Shown: piece after piece, positions 10,047 to 19,572 of the stretch | How the letters are laid out: the number at the start of each line of letters is the position of its first letter | Numbering within the stretch: position 1 is the stretch's first letter | Assembly: GCA_015057555.1 (NCBI GenBank) | Contig: SVEC01000004.1 | Span: 62,001-126,000, forward strand | From: Lachnospiraceae bacterium | Lineage (GTDB): Bacteria; Bacillota; Clostridia; Lachnospirales; Lachnospiraceae | Direction: 5' to 3' | DNA length: 64,000 nt | Translations under genes and position numbers: made by a program | The notes under the pieces: model-generated | The model's input: only the letters and a program-made list of their open reading frames with translations | Database searches by the model: none | What the model was told of the DNA's origin: nothing

Positions 10047-10089
10047 AAAAAAAGCCATAAAACAAGTAAAAAGTTTCACGGCTTTTTTT
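10047..10089 (-). terminator. terminator of argS
   Basis: Hairpin arms aaaaaaagcc/ggcttttttt just downstream of the argS stop. Confidence 0.7.
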
Positions 10090-10103
10090 ATAAATATATT
10101 ATC

Positions 10104-11795
10104 TTACATCTGCTCCGGACAATCTATTCCTAAGAGCAACATTGCGTCTTTAATAGTATTTCTTGTAAGCTTAACAAGAGCAACTCTAGCATTTTTAAGA
10201 TTTTCATCTTCTATATTTATTCTGTTAGCATTATAGAACTTATTAAAGGTCTGAGCTACTGCAACTGCAAATCTTGCAATCTGAGAAGGCTCGTACTTTT
10301 CAGAAGCATCTACAACTACCTGAGGGAAACGATTAATTTCCTTAAGTAAGTCTATAGATTCTGCATCTGTAATAAGTGAATAATCAATAGCAGCATTTTC
10401 ATCATAGTTCTCAAGCTTTCTTAAAATACTTGAGCATCTAGCATATGTGTACTGTACATAAGGACCAGTTTCACCATCAAAGTTGAGAAGCTTTTCCCAT
10501 TTGAAGGAAACATCCTTGATTCTCTGATTATATAAATCATTGAAAAGTACTGCACCAACACCAATTTTCTTAGCAGTTTCATCCTTATCAGCAAGGTCTG
10601 GATTCTTTTCTGAGATGATTTCCTTAACCTTAGATATAGCTTCAAGGAGAATATCCTCTGCATATATAATATTTCCGCTTCTGGTAGAAAGCTTTGCACC
10701 CTCTAAACTAACTAAGCCATAAGGAATATGAATCAACTGATCCTTAGCCCATTCATTTCCAAGTAATTCAACTACTTTAAATACCTGTGCAAAGTGAAGC
10801 TTCTGTTCTTGGCCGGTTACGTAAAGACATTTAACAAAATTATGAGTTTCCTTACGGTAGAAGATAGCAGCTAAATCTCTGGTAGCATATATTGAGCTTC
10901 CATCATTCTTAAGGATAAGACATGGAGCCATATCATAAGCTTCAAGATCTACAATCTTTGCTCCCTCACTTTCTGTAAGGAGATTTCCTTTTGTTAATCT
11001 ATCAACAATATCGTCAGTTTTATCTCTATAGAAGCTTTCTCCAAGATAGTAATCGAAGTCCATACCAAGAAGGTCATAGGTGCGCTTATACTCTATAAGA
11101 CTAATATCTTTAAACCACTGCCAAATTTTAAGGGCTTCCTCGTCACCCTGCTCCATCTTAACAAACCATGCTCTGGCTTCATCATCTAAAGCAGGATTAT
11201 TTTTTGCTTCATCATGGAATTTAACGTAAAGCTTCATAAGCTCACCAACACCATCAGACTTAACAGCTTCTTCATTACCCCAAGCTTTATACGCAACAAT
11301 AAGCTTTCCAAACTGAGTTCCCCAATCACCAAGGTGGTTGATTCTCTTAACATCATAGCCAAGCTTTGAATAAATTTTATATAGTGAGTTACCGATAATA
11401 GTTGTTCTAAGATGACCTACGTGGAAATTCTTTGCAACGTTAGGAGAGGAGTAGTCTATACATATGGTTTTACCTTCACCAACATTAGAACCACCAAAGT
11501 TTTCAGCAGAAGCTGCTTCAACCATGGTCTTTACAAATATCTCCTTCTTAATAAAGAAGTTAAGATAAGCACCCTGAACGGAAATCTCCTGAAGAAAATC
11601 AACATCACCTATAGCTTCCTTAATATCTGCAGCTATCATCTGGGGGGCCTTTCTCATAGTTTTAGCAAGTCTAAAGCAAGGAAAAGCAAAATCTCCCAGC
11701 TCTGGCTTAGGTGGAATCTCAATAAGAGCAGAAATCTCTTCTCTATTTAAGCCTTCTACATTTTTTTCTAGCAAGTTAATTATTTTTTGTTTCAT
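10104..11795 (-). CDS. argS: arginyl-tRNA synthetase
   Basis: SSPNVAKNFHVGHLRTTIIGNSLYKI HIGH-like motif; LSTRSGN; class I ArgRS. Confidence 0.97.
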   Translation of the reverse strand: MKQKIINLLEKNVEGLNREEISALIEIPPKPELGDFAFPCFRLAKTMRKAPQMIAADIKEAIGDVDFLQEISVQGAYLNFFIKKEIFVKTMVEAASAENFGGSNVGEGKTICIDYSSPNVAKNFHVGHLRTTIIGNSLYKIYSKLGYDVKRINHLGDWGTQFGKLIVAYKAWGNEEAVKSDGVGELMKLYVKFHDEAKNNPALDDEARAWFVKMEQGDEEALKIWQWFKDISLIEYKRTYDLLGMDFDYYLGESFYRDKTDDIVDRLTKGNLLTESEGAKIVDLEAYDMAPCLILKNDGSSIYATRDLAAIFYRKETHNFVKCLYVTGQEQKLHFAQVFKVVELLGNEWAKDQLIHIPYGLVSLEGAKLSTRSGNIIYAEDILLEAISKVKEIISEKNPDLADKDETAKKIGVGAVLFNDLYNQRIKDVSFKWEKLLNFDGETGPYVQYTYARCSSILRKLENYDENAAIDYSLITDAESIDLLKEINRFPQVVVDASEKYEPSQIARFAVAVAQTFNKFYNANRINIEDENLKNARVALVKLTRNTIKDAMLLLGIDCPEQM

Positions 11796-11807
11796 AGTAT
11801 CCTCCAG

Positions 11808-12941
11808 TTATGAATTGAATTGTATAGGAAAACTAAACCGAACACACGTTCCCGTGGTTATGTCACCTGATATGTTAAGTGTACCATCAAGTAAATATAT
11901 AATCTCGTGAGCCTTGTGTAGGCTTGAGTACCAAGGACTGGTAGACAAATAATTATCACTAATTCCTGTGCCGTTGTCGGAGATTTCACATTCAATGGTA
12001 TTTGGTGTTATTTCTAGCTTAAAGTTAATATTATTTGCATTGGAATGCTTAAATATATTATCAAAGAAAATATCCATAAGCTTTAAAGTATTTATGACGA
12101 ATACTGGGTGGATTTTAAGCTCATAATCTGAGCATTCAACATTGGCCTCTATAAGGTACTCAGGATTTTTTTCTCTCTTAAACATAATAAAGTCATCCAC
12201 CTGTGTCCATAGAGAATTTCCAGAATCAATATTTCTATTAAGTCTTTCAGATATGTCATCCACTGAACTAGAAAGGTCCTTAGAGTTTGCAATAATCTCC
12301 CTAAGGGTAAGCTTAGCTCTGCTTATATCTGTGCCTAGTAAGTAGGTTAGTAGCTCCAGCTTATTTGTCATACTTAATATATTATTTTTAAGATTTCTTT
12401 CTAATAATGTTGATAAAAACGCTTTATCAAATGCATCATGCATAAGAATGTTTTGTCCGTGGGTGGTATGGCTCTTAGTGGCCACATCTGAGGTGATAAA
12501 TTCAAAGCCATCCTCTGCATCATAGTTATTAGTCTTAAGAGATTCTGGTGAAACTCTTTTAAGAGCATCCTGAGCCTGGTTTAAGGTATTAAGACGTCTC
12601 TTAAGTGAATTAAGCTTAAGCTCCATAGAACGAAGCTTAGTTCCTAAGGTATCTTGTACACTGCGAAGATCTTCGATTTGATTGTCAATTATTTGACCGC
12701 GTACATTATCAGCGTCGTCATTTAGGTTTGGTGTGAAGGCGCTTTTTCTAGAGTTTGATTTGAAGGCATAGATATCCTTGGTTTTTTCTAACTCTTCTAT
12801 CTTAATGTCAATCTCAAAGGATTGGGTTTTAAGATTTTGGATTTCTTCTAGGTGCTCTAAAAATATACCATTAAAGTAATCTAACATTTCCTTATTGGCA
12901 GCACTGATTATTTCCAAATCGGTTTTATTATTTGTATCCAT
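11808..12941 (-). CDS. histidine-kinase-like sensor (coiled coil + HATPase)
   Basis: C-terminal IECEISDNGTGISDNY...GTLNISGDITTGTCVRFSFPI (HATPase G boxes); N-terminal coiled coil resembling DegS-type sensors. Confidence 0.65.
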   Translation of the reverse strand: MDTNNKTDLEIISAANKEMLDYFNGIFLEHLEEIQNLKTQSFEIDIKIEELEKTKDIYAFKSNSRKSAFTPNLNDDADNVRGQIIDNQIEDLRSVQDTLGTKLRSMELKLNSLKRRLNTLNQAQDALKRVSPESLKTNNYDAEDGFEFITSDVATKSHTTHGQNILMHDAFDKAFLSTLLERNLKNNILSMTNKLELLTYLLGTDISRAKLTLREIIANSKDLSSSVDDISERLNRNIDSGNSLWTQVDDFIMFKREKNPEYLIEANVECSDYELKIHPVFVINTLKLMDIFFDNIFKHSNANNINFKLEITPNTIECEISDNGTGISDNYLSTSPWYSSLHKAHEIIYLLDGTLNISGDITTGTCVRFSFPIQFNS

Positions 12942-12944
12942 ACC

Positions 12945-14390
12945 TTACCTCCTCTTTTTCTTTGATTTCTTGCGTTTTTTCTTTGTGGTAGAGGAAATCC
13001 TCTTTGGCAAGAATATTATAATAATGGCAAGAACTATTATCCAGATTCCTATCTTTTTTAGTATACTAACAGCTGTTTTCTCTGGAATTTTTCTTAATGT
13101 GCCATCTGCGTAGGCTGCTCGGATTGCCTCAGGGTCATCAGAGCGAATATATCCACTAAAATATACAGGTAGCTTTAGATAGGTTATGTTGGAATCATAG
13201 ACAGTTAAAGTGCCGATTATTCCTTCGTTTATTCTGTCAGTAGAAATATCAAGGGATTTCCAAAGCTTACTTGGGTCAGCAGAATAATTAACTAAAAGCT
13301 CTTTTTTCGTATCGGCTGTGAGCTTGAGCTGTCCAGCATTTTCGCAGCCGTAGTAGCTGTTGAGAGTATTTTGTACCTCTGTAAGCTGCTCGGGTGAAAA
13401 TTCAAAATCTAGCATAAAGCTGTCTCTATAGTAATTGTAAAACATATAGTTATAAAGCTTTATGGAGTCCTGGAAAATATTATTTTTAGGCTGGGTGTTC
13501 ATTACAACACATATAAGCTCCATGTCGTTGTAGGAAGCCCAAGAAACTAATGTACCGCCAGCTTCATCAGTATATCCGGTTTTTCCTCCAGTACAGTAGG
13601 AGTAGTAGTAATCAGAGGTTCCACATATAAGCTCATTATTCTGCCACAGATATCTTGTGTCGGATATTAGATTTGTAGGTGGTACCTCGTAGTAGGTACA
13701 GGCAGACATTTCCCTAAATGTAGGATTATTCAATGCTTCCCTAGCCATTATAGCCAAATCATATGCACAGGTATAATGGTTTTCATTGTGAAGGCCATTT
13801 ACGTTTGTGAAGTTGGTGTTTGTACAACCAATTTCCTTAGCTCTTTGATTCATAAGGGAAACAAAGGCATCGGTGCTTCCGGAAATGTGCTCTGCAGCTC
13901 CAACGCAAACCTCATTGGCAGAGCTCATAAGAATGGCATATAGACCATCCTTCATAGAGATTTCTTCCCCTACATCAAGACCAATGTTACTGCTATCTCT
14001 ATCGATTCCCCAGATTGCGTTTTCTGACATAACCAGGGTATCATTCATATTACCCTTTTCTAAGGCGATAAGGGCAGTCATGATTTTTGTAGTACTGGCA
14101 GGATATTGCTTAGAGTAGCCATCCTTTTCATATATTACCTGTCCTGTAGAAGCGTCCATAACTATGGCAGACTGGCAGGTTATAACAGGAAATCCATGCT
14201 CGTCCTTTGGCTCCTCAGTAGTTGCTTCCTGTTCTTCTGTGGAGGACTCTTCTTCAACCTCCTCAGATTCGTCAGAATAATCCTCCTCTATGTATTCCTC
14301 ATCCCATTCTTCAGCATAACAATAGGCTTGTCCGAAGGGAGAGAGAAAAACAAGAGCTAATATTAATATAGAAGTAATAATCTTCTTCAA
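12945..14390 (-). CDS. serine-type D-alanyl-D-alanine carboxypeptidase (DacF/PBP5-like)
   Basis: Signal peptide, YPASTTKIMTALIALE (SxxK), SSANEVCVGAAEH (SxN), TGGKTGYTDEAGG (KTG). Confidence 0.93.
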   Translation of the reverse strand: MKKIITSILILALVFLSPFGQAYCYAEEWDEEYIEEDYSDESEEVEEESSTEEQEATTEEPKDEHGFPVITCQSAIVMDASTGQVIYEKDGYSKQYPASTTKIMTALIALEKGNMNDTLVMSENAIWGIDRDSSNIGLDVGEEISMKDGLYAILMSSANEVCVGAAEHISGSTDAFVSLMNQRAKEIGCTNTNFTNVNGLHNENHYTCAYDLAIMAREALNNPTFREMSACTYYEVPPTNLISDTRYLWQNNELICGTSDYYYSYCTGGKTGYTDEAGGTLVSWASYNDMELICVVMNTQPKNNIFQDSIKLYNYMFYNYYRDSFMLDFEFSPEQLTEVQNTLNSYYGCENAGQLKLTADTKKELLVNYSADPSKLWKSLDISTDRINEGIIGTLTVYDSNITYLKLPVYFSGYIRSDDPEAIRAAYADGTLRKIPEKTAVSILKKIGIWIIVLAIIIIFLPKRISSTTKKKRKKSKKKRR

Positions 14391-14627
14391 ATCACGTAAC
14401 CTCGTTATTTATATATGCGCATTATCCTCTTAATTATCCTATATTATAAGGAAAATAACAAGATTAATTGTGAAAAAAACTATTTAAAACAGGGAGAGTA
14501 TATAGGAAAACCTATTAAAATGCAAATTGCTAGTAGAAAACTCATAGTTTAGGTGTTATATTACATTAGAGTAGAAAAATATTGAAAGGATGGGTCAATG
14601 ATAATATTTATTGACTAGTTAAATATT

Positions 14628-15263
14628 ATGAGATTAAGAAATGTAAAGGGTTCTAGAGAAACCATCGCAGTAAGTGAATTTGTTGTTCAGGACGAGGAGT
14701 CCATGAAGGGCAAGTGGAGAGAAAAATTTGGAAATGATAATCCTATTCATATAGAGATTGGTATGGGAAAAGGAAAGTTTATTATTCAGCTTGCTAAGGA
14801 AAATCCAAATATCAATTACATTGGTGTGGAGAAGTTTTCCAGCGTACTTGTTAGAGCCATAGAAAAGCAGACAGAGGAGCAGCTTCCAAATCTTTTCTTT
14901 ATTAGAATGGAGGCAGAGTACATAGGAAATGTATTTGAAAAGGGAGAGGTAGATTATATATACTTAAATTTCTCAGATCCATGGCCAAAGGATAGACACG
15001 CGAAAAGAAGACTTACCTCCGTTCAGTTCTTAGAGAGATATAAGGGTATTTTAGCTGAAGGTGGCGGTATAACCTTTAAGACGGATAACAGACCACTTTT
15101 TGATTTTTCTCTAGAGCAGATAGAGGAGGCAGGCTGGGTTAAGGATAATGTTACCTTTGATCTTCACAATTCACCTTATGTGGAGGGAAATGTTATGACT
15201 GAATACGAGCAGAAATTTTCCGAGATGGGAAATCCGATATGCAGAGTGGTATTTCATCCATAA
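14628..15263 (+). CDS. trmB: tRNA (guanine-N7)-methyltransferase
   Basis: IHIEIGMGKGKFI, YLNFSDPWPKDRHAKRRL motif of TrmB. Confidence 0.96.
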   Translation: MRLRNVKGSRETIAVSEFVVQDEESMKGKWREKFGNDNPIHIEIGMGKGKFIIQLAKENPNINYIGVEKFSSVLVRAIEKQTEEQLPNLFFIRMEAEYIGNVFEKGEVDYIYLNFSDPWPKDRHAKRRLTSVQFLERYKGILAEGGGITFKTDNRPLFDFSLEQIEEAGWVKDNVTFDLHNSPYVEGNVMTEYEQKFSEMGNPICRVVFHP

Positions 15264-15407
15264 AATAGGTATAATATTAGTAGCATTTAGAAATAATAGG
15301 AATAAGCTATTATTAAGAAGAATTTAGGATATGAAGAGATGCGAAGATCCTTAAAATCAAAAATAAATGCATTTTTTTATGGAAAAAGAAAGATAAACAG
15401 GATATTT

Positions 15408-15455
15408 GTTAATTTGTCCACCAATCTGGATATTGTGAAAAGTGGACAAATTAAC
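15408..15455. repeat. Perfect 14-bp inverted repeat upstream of tRNA-Lys
   Basis: gttaatttgtccac (15408-15421) / gtggacaaattaac (15442-15455), 20-nt spacer, no T-tract. Confidence 0.8.
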
Positions 15456-15585
15456 AAGAAAAATAAGCCATAATTGATAAAGTTTAAAAAATTACAAAAA
15501 AAATAAAAAAAACACTTGCATTATTTAGAACCTTGTTATATAATCGATTTTGTTCTTGTGAAACACAAGGGTTATAAGTCAATAC

Positions 15586-15658
15586 GGGCCGCTAGCTCAT
15601 TTGGTAGAGCACCTGACTCTTAATCAGGGTGTGCGGGGTTCGAGCCCCCGGCGGCCCA
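15586..15658 (+). tRNA. tRNA-Lys (CTT)
   Basis: gggccgctagctcatttggtagagcacctgactcttaatcagggtgtgcggggttcgagcccccggcggccca; anticodon loop CTCTTAA; upstream ttgcat / tataat promoter. Confidence 0.96.
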
Positions 15659-15738
15659 CTTTTAAAAGGCATCGGTTTTGCAGATTTTAAGCTGCGGGGT
15701 CGGTGCTTTATGTTTTTTATTTTTCGGAAGGAACTTGT

Positions 15739-16641
15739 ATGAATTATCAAAGGATGATTAAAACAGAAAATACAGATTCTAAGTATCAGGATTGGAGAGA
15801 GTATCGTAGTCAGTTAACAGGCTATATACAAAGCTGCTTGCAGGAAAACTGCCTGAAGGGCTCTTGGGTGGCAATCTGGGGAGCAGGTGGATGCAATGAT
15901 ATAGAAATCAGCGAGCTGGCTAAGGAGTACAAGCTATTGCTTATAGATCAGGATACGGAAAAGCTATATCAGGTAAGAGAGAGGCTGGGATTAGATTTTT
16001 GTAATTGTAAGGTAGCTGATGTTGGCTTTTGGGGTATTTATGATGATGACTATGAAATGTTGGAGGCCCTGCTTTTAGACGGAGCTAACTATGAGGAACT
16101 AGAGGGGTTTTTTGTGGAGCTTATAAAAAATATGCCGGAGGCATTTGACCTAAAAAAGTATTCTGTGGATTGCAGTGTGGTGGTTGGTTTGGCCAGTCAG
16201 TTGAATGCTAGGTTTGCTGCATTATTACATATATATAAGGAAAAGATTAGTCACATAGATATGGAAAAGCTTCTTCAGATTATAAGTCGTATGAATCAGC
16301 AAGCTACAGAGAGATTATATATTAGCATAAGACAGATAACTAAAAGGCTTGTTATAACCGGTTATGAAACTAAGGGCTGCTATACCCAGGAAGAGGCTTG
16401 GCTAGAGCAGGAGAAAATATCAAAGCTATTCGAAGCAGGACTAGATGGGGGAAGCTATTTGTCAGGTGCTGAAGGGGATTATATCACAGTGGCGGGTAAT
16501 GAATTTTGGCATAGTCTTATATATAAGACCATAATTACGGATAAACTGGAGGATATAGGGAGATGTAAGTTACTTTGCTGGCCATTTTCTGAAGAGAAAA
16601 TATACCCTATGTTAATGGTTTCCCTACTTGTTAATGAATAA
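15739..16641 (+). CDS. hypothetical protein with Rossmann-like N-terminus
   Basis: Intact ORF, start trimmed to MNYQRMIKTENTD; WVAIWGAGGCNDIEISELAKEYKLLLID. Confidence 0.6.
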   Translation: MNYQRMIKTENTDSKYQDWREYRSQLTGYIQSCLQENCLKGSWVAIWGAGGCNDIEISELAKEYKLLLIDQDTEKLYQVRERLGLDFCNCKVADVGFWGIYDDDYEMLEALLLDGANYEELEGFFVELIKNMPEAFDLKKYSVDCSVVVGLASQLNARFAALLHIYKEKISHIDMEKLLQIISRMNQQATERLYISIRQITKRLVITGYETKGCYTQEEAWLEQEKISKLFEAGLDGGSYLSGAEGDYITVAGNEFWHSLIYKTIITDKLEDIGRCKLLCWPFSEEKIYPMLMVSLLVNE

Positions 16642-16705
16642 TTGGGTAGTTCACTTAAAAAAATTTATATGATATAATGTTAAATGGTTAAATGGCTTTA
16701 AATAG

Positions 16706-17311
16706 TTGATGGGTTTGGTGAAGTATAAGATGAAGAAGAGAATTTATAATATTCTAGGCTTTATAGGATATTGCTTCAGTGAAAAGCTGGTTTTAATTAG
16801 CCTGTTGGGGTACATAATGATGATTATATCTCCTATGTTTAGCTGGTATTCATCAGCATTAACATATGAAGATGTGGATGAGAAGTTTGACTTTAATATG
16901 TTTCAGTTATCTACAGGCCAGATTAAAGAGAAGGTTTATATTGCTTTAGGAATATTTATTATATTGTTTGGTATAGGATTAGTAGTTATAGAATATTTGG
17001 ATTATAAGATTAAGCTTAGAGAGCGACTTAGAATAATATTACCTGTGGAGGTATTATTATATATTGCTTTGGTGACTATGGTTATATTGGCTCTTAATAA
17101 TGAAACGCTTAGAGAGACCATGAGCTATCGAAGTGGCGAGGTAAAGGCCTTAGAGTATTGGATTAAGGGTGCATCAGGGCATTGCAACAATGGTGTGGGA
17201 CCGGCTATATTTTTTATAGGCTTTGGTCTTGATATGATAACTAAGGTTGGTATTTATATGTATTACTTTGTGGACAATGTTAGGGATAGCCTAACAGCAA
17301 GGAAAGGATAA
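16706..17311 (+). CDS. hypothetical multi-TM membrane protein
   Basis: Intact ORF with several TM segments; first of a three-gene set of similar-topology proteins. Confidence 0.55.
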   Translation: MMGLVKYKMKKRIYNILGFIGYCFSEKLVLISLLGYIMMIISPMFSWYSSALTYEDVDEKFDFNMFQLSTGQIKEKVYIALGIFIILFGIGLVVIEYLDYKIKLRERLRIILPVEVLLYIALVTMVILALNNETLRETMSYRSGEVKALEYWIKGASGHCNNGVGPAIFFIGFGLDMITKVGIYMYYFVDNVRDSLTARKG

Positions 17312-17322
17312 GGGGGATAATA

Positions 17323-18063
17323 ATGAATTGCAGTAATTGTGGTAAGGAAATTATGGAGGGAGCTACCTATTGCTTAGAGTGTGGAGCTTCCATAGATGAG
17401 CCAGTTGTTTTAAAGGACTTAAAACCAAAGAATGTGGAGGAGGCTAAGGCTTCTGGAACCATAAAGGAAAAGAAAAATTTTATTGAAACTATGAAGGATG
17501 ATTTTGCTAAGTGCATGAGTTACAAGGGACCAAAGTTTGACTTTAGTGGTTATATAAAGTCAATAGGTACAGAGACAAATGTGTTAATCGGATTACTGGC
17601 AGCTATACTGGTTTACATGGCGCCATTTTTCTCCTGGATTTGGAGTGAGCACTTTAGGGTAAAGAAAACTTCTAATTTGTTTGAGCTAGGTGGAAAGAAC
17701 GGAGAGTTTTCTGTGAATTCTGGGATATTGATTTTTATGGGCATTCTTATTATGTTATGTGCCATTGATATGCTTGCTTTTTCTGGATGTAAATACATAG
17801 GACCACTTAAGGCATTTGAGAAAAACTATGTGATAAAGGCATTGCCGATAGTATTATCCCTAATATTCTTCATTATTGTAATTAATAATAACAAATATGA
17901 TGCTGCTTTAGAATTTATTAAAAATCAAGAAGAAACAGCACAAAAACTAGGTTCAGGTACCAACTACGCAGGCGGAATGGGTGTAGGTCCTATTTTGCTT
18001 ATATCTGGTCAGGTATTGTACGTAGTGTCCTTATTTATGGATTATACAAAGAGGGAAAAATAA
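17323..18063 (+). CDS. zinc-ribbon membrane protein
   Basis: MNCSNCGKEIMEGATYCLECGASI zinc ribbon + TM segments. Confidence 0.7.
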   Translation: MNCSNCGKEIMEGATYCLECGASIDEPVVLKDLKPKNVEEAKASGTIKEKKNFIETMKDDFAKCMSYKGPKFDFSGYIKSIGTETNVLIGLLAAILVYMAPFFSWIWSEHFRVKKTSNLFELGGKNGEFSVNSGILIFMGILIMLCAIDMLAFSGCKYIGPLKAFEKNYVIKALPIVLSLIFFIIVINNNKYDAALEFIKNQEETAQKLGSGTNYAGGMGVGPILLISGQVLYVVSLFMDYTKREK

Positions 18064-18692
18064 TGGATAATTATAATAATCAATATCAGGAAAATCAGCA
18101 GCCCTTTAACCAGCTACAATATAACCCATATACTAATGGTGGGCAGCAGTATAATCCTTATGCTTACGGTCAGTATGGTTATGGCAATCCTATGCCTCAG
18201 CCTACTATGGAGGCTCCGGTTAAAAGAAGCTTTATAACCATAAGCTTAATGCTAGGCTTGTTGGGAAGTGTTGTATTATTTGTAGGACTAATGATGCCTA
18301 TTATAGATTTCTCTCATTTTCACAAGGATGTAGATATACAGTACAATCTATTCAAGGTAGGTAAAAACATAGGAATAATTTCAGGTATGTGGAATGTAAT
18401 TCCATATGTCATACTAATAAGTATAATATTGCTGGTAGCCTTATCCTTTGTAAGGATACCTGTACTCAAGATATTGCCGGTAATATTAATATTATGTATG
18501 TTTGTTCTTATGCTAGTTGATATGGGAAATGTAGCCACATGGGCATCTGATTTGCTAGATAAGCTGGGTATAGTAATGGAGAAGGAAATAACCACAGAGG
18601 AAATATTTAAGAGCTTGATGCCGGGAATGTACATAATGGTTGGGGGAACTATAATATCTCTAGTGAGTTGTTTTGTTAAGGTAAAAGTATAG
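18063..18692 (+). CDS. membrane protein with N/Q/Y/P-rich N-terminus
   Basis: MDNYNNQYQENQQPFNQLQYNPYTNGGQQYNPYAYGQYGYG then TM segments. Confidence 0.65.
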   Translation: MDNYNNQYQENQQPFNQLQYNPYTNGGQQYNPYAYGQYGYGNPMPQPTMEAPVKRSFITISLMLGLLGSVVLFVGLMMPIIDFSHFHKDVDIQYNLFKVGKNIGIISGMWNVIPYVILISIILLVALSFVRIPVLKILPVILILCMFVLMLVDMGNVATWASDLLDKLGIVMEKEITTEEIFKSLMPGMYIMVGGTIISLVSCFVKVKV

Positions 18693-18843
18693 CAACGAGC
18701 TATGCTTTCCAATCAATCAGACATAGTTATGTTTGATTGATTGGAATCGCTGCAGTCGCTATATACGCATAATAAAAGAAGCACATACGTACAAGTGAAC
18801 TTGTGTATGTGCTTCTTTTATTATGCGTGCATAGCTCGTTGCT
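18691..18843. repeat. Three-way nested inverted-repeat element between convergent genes
   Basis: Outer arms agcaacgagctatgc/gcatagctcgttgct (18691-18705/18829-18843); arm 1 ttccaatcaatc.../gattgattggaa; arm 2 gcataataaaagaagcacata/tatgtgcttcttttattatgc. Confidence 0.85.
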
Positions 18844-18849
18844 TACGCT

Positions 18850-19383
18850 TTACTGCAATGTGAAAATCATATCAACGCCTGCTGAAGAAATAGTGATAGT
18901 CTTCGCATCAGCATCGTAAGTACCGTACATTGTTTCATCACCATCGATAAGTGTTACGTCTTCACCGTCAAACTTAATCTTACATGAAGCCTTGTCATAG
19001 CCCATAGCCTTAGCATCAAGAGTACACTTGCTACCCTTAACCACAATAGACATCTGGAAGCTCTGACCTGACATCTGCTCCATCTCCTCAACAGTAAATG
19101 TCATACCCATTGATGAGCATTCAGTAAGCTTGTAAGTACCATCGTACTTTCCACCACCAAGAAGGTTTCCTGCTACAAGAACGATAGCAACGATAGCAGC
19201 GATAGCTACTACGATACCGATAATCATACCAGTGTTGTTCTTCTTAGCTGGAGCTGCTACAGGAGCCTGATTAAACATCTGATTTGGATCCATATAAGGC
19301 TGCTGAGCCATAAGCTGTGCACCACAGGTTGGGCAAGCTGGTGTTCCATCAGGTAACTGTGTTCCACAATTCTGACATACCAT
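18850..19383 (-). CDS. zinc-ribbon lipid/membrane-anchored protein, paralogue of 19573-20373
   Basis: MVCQNCGTQLPDGTPACPTCGAQL, TM helix, C-terminal domain with GTYKLTECSSMGMTFTVEEMEQMSGQSF. Confidence 0.7.
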   Translation of the reverse strand: MVCQNCGTQLPDGTPACPTCGAQLMAQQPYMDPNQMFNQAPVAAPAKKNNTGMIIGIVVAIAAIVAIVLVAGNLLGGGKYDGTYKLTECSSMGMTFTVEEMEQMSGQSFQMSIVVKGSKCTLDAKAMGYDKASCKIKFDGEDVTLIDGDETMYGTYDADAKTITISSAGVDMIFTLQ

Positions 19384-19572
19384 AATTTAGTTCCTCTCTT
19401 TCTCTCTTATAAATAAAGGAGCCTGCAACAACAAGCTCCCTCTTAACATAGCATATATTATGTGAAAAAACCATAGTTTTTTTATAAAAAATGGCGACTA
19501 TTGTTGAGTGATATGTTAATTAGACGAAAAAGGTCACTAGTGGTTACCATTATATATAGCAATCCATAGAGT

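Noticed and set aside
10070-10081. gtttcacgg near 10073 considered as a sixth parS
   Set aside because: Only a half site; better explained as part of the argS terminator hairpin loop/stem.
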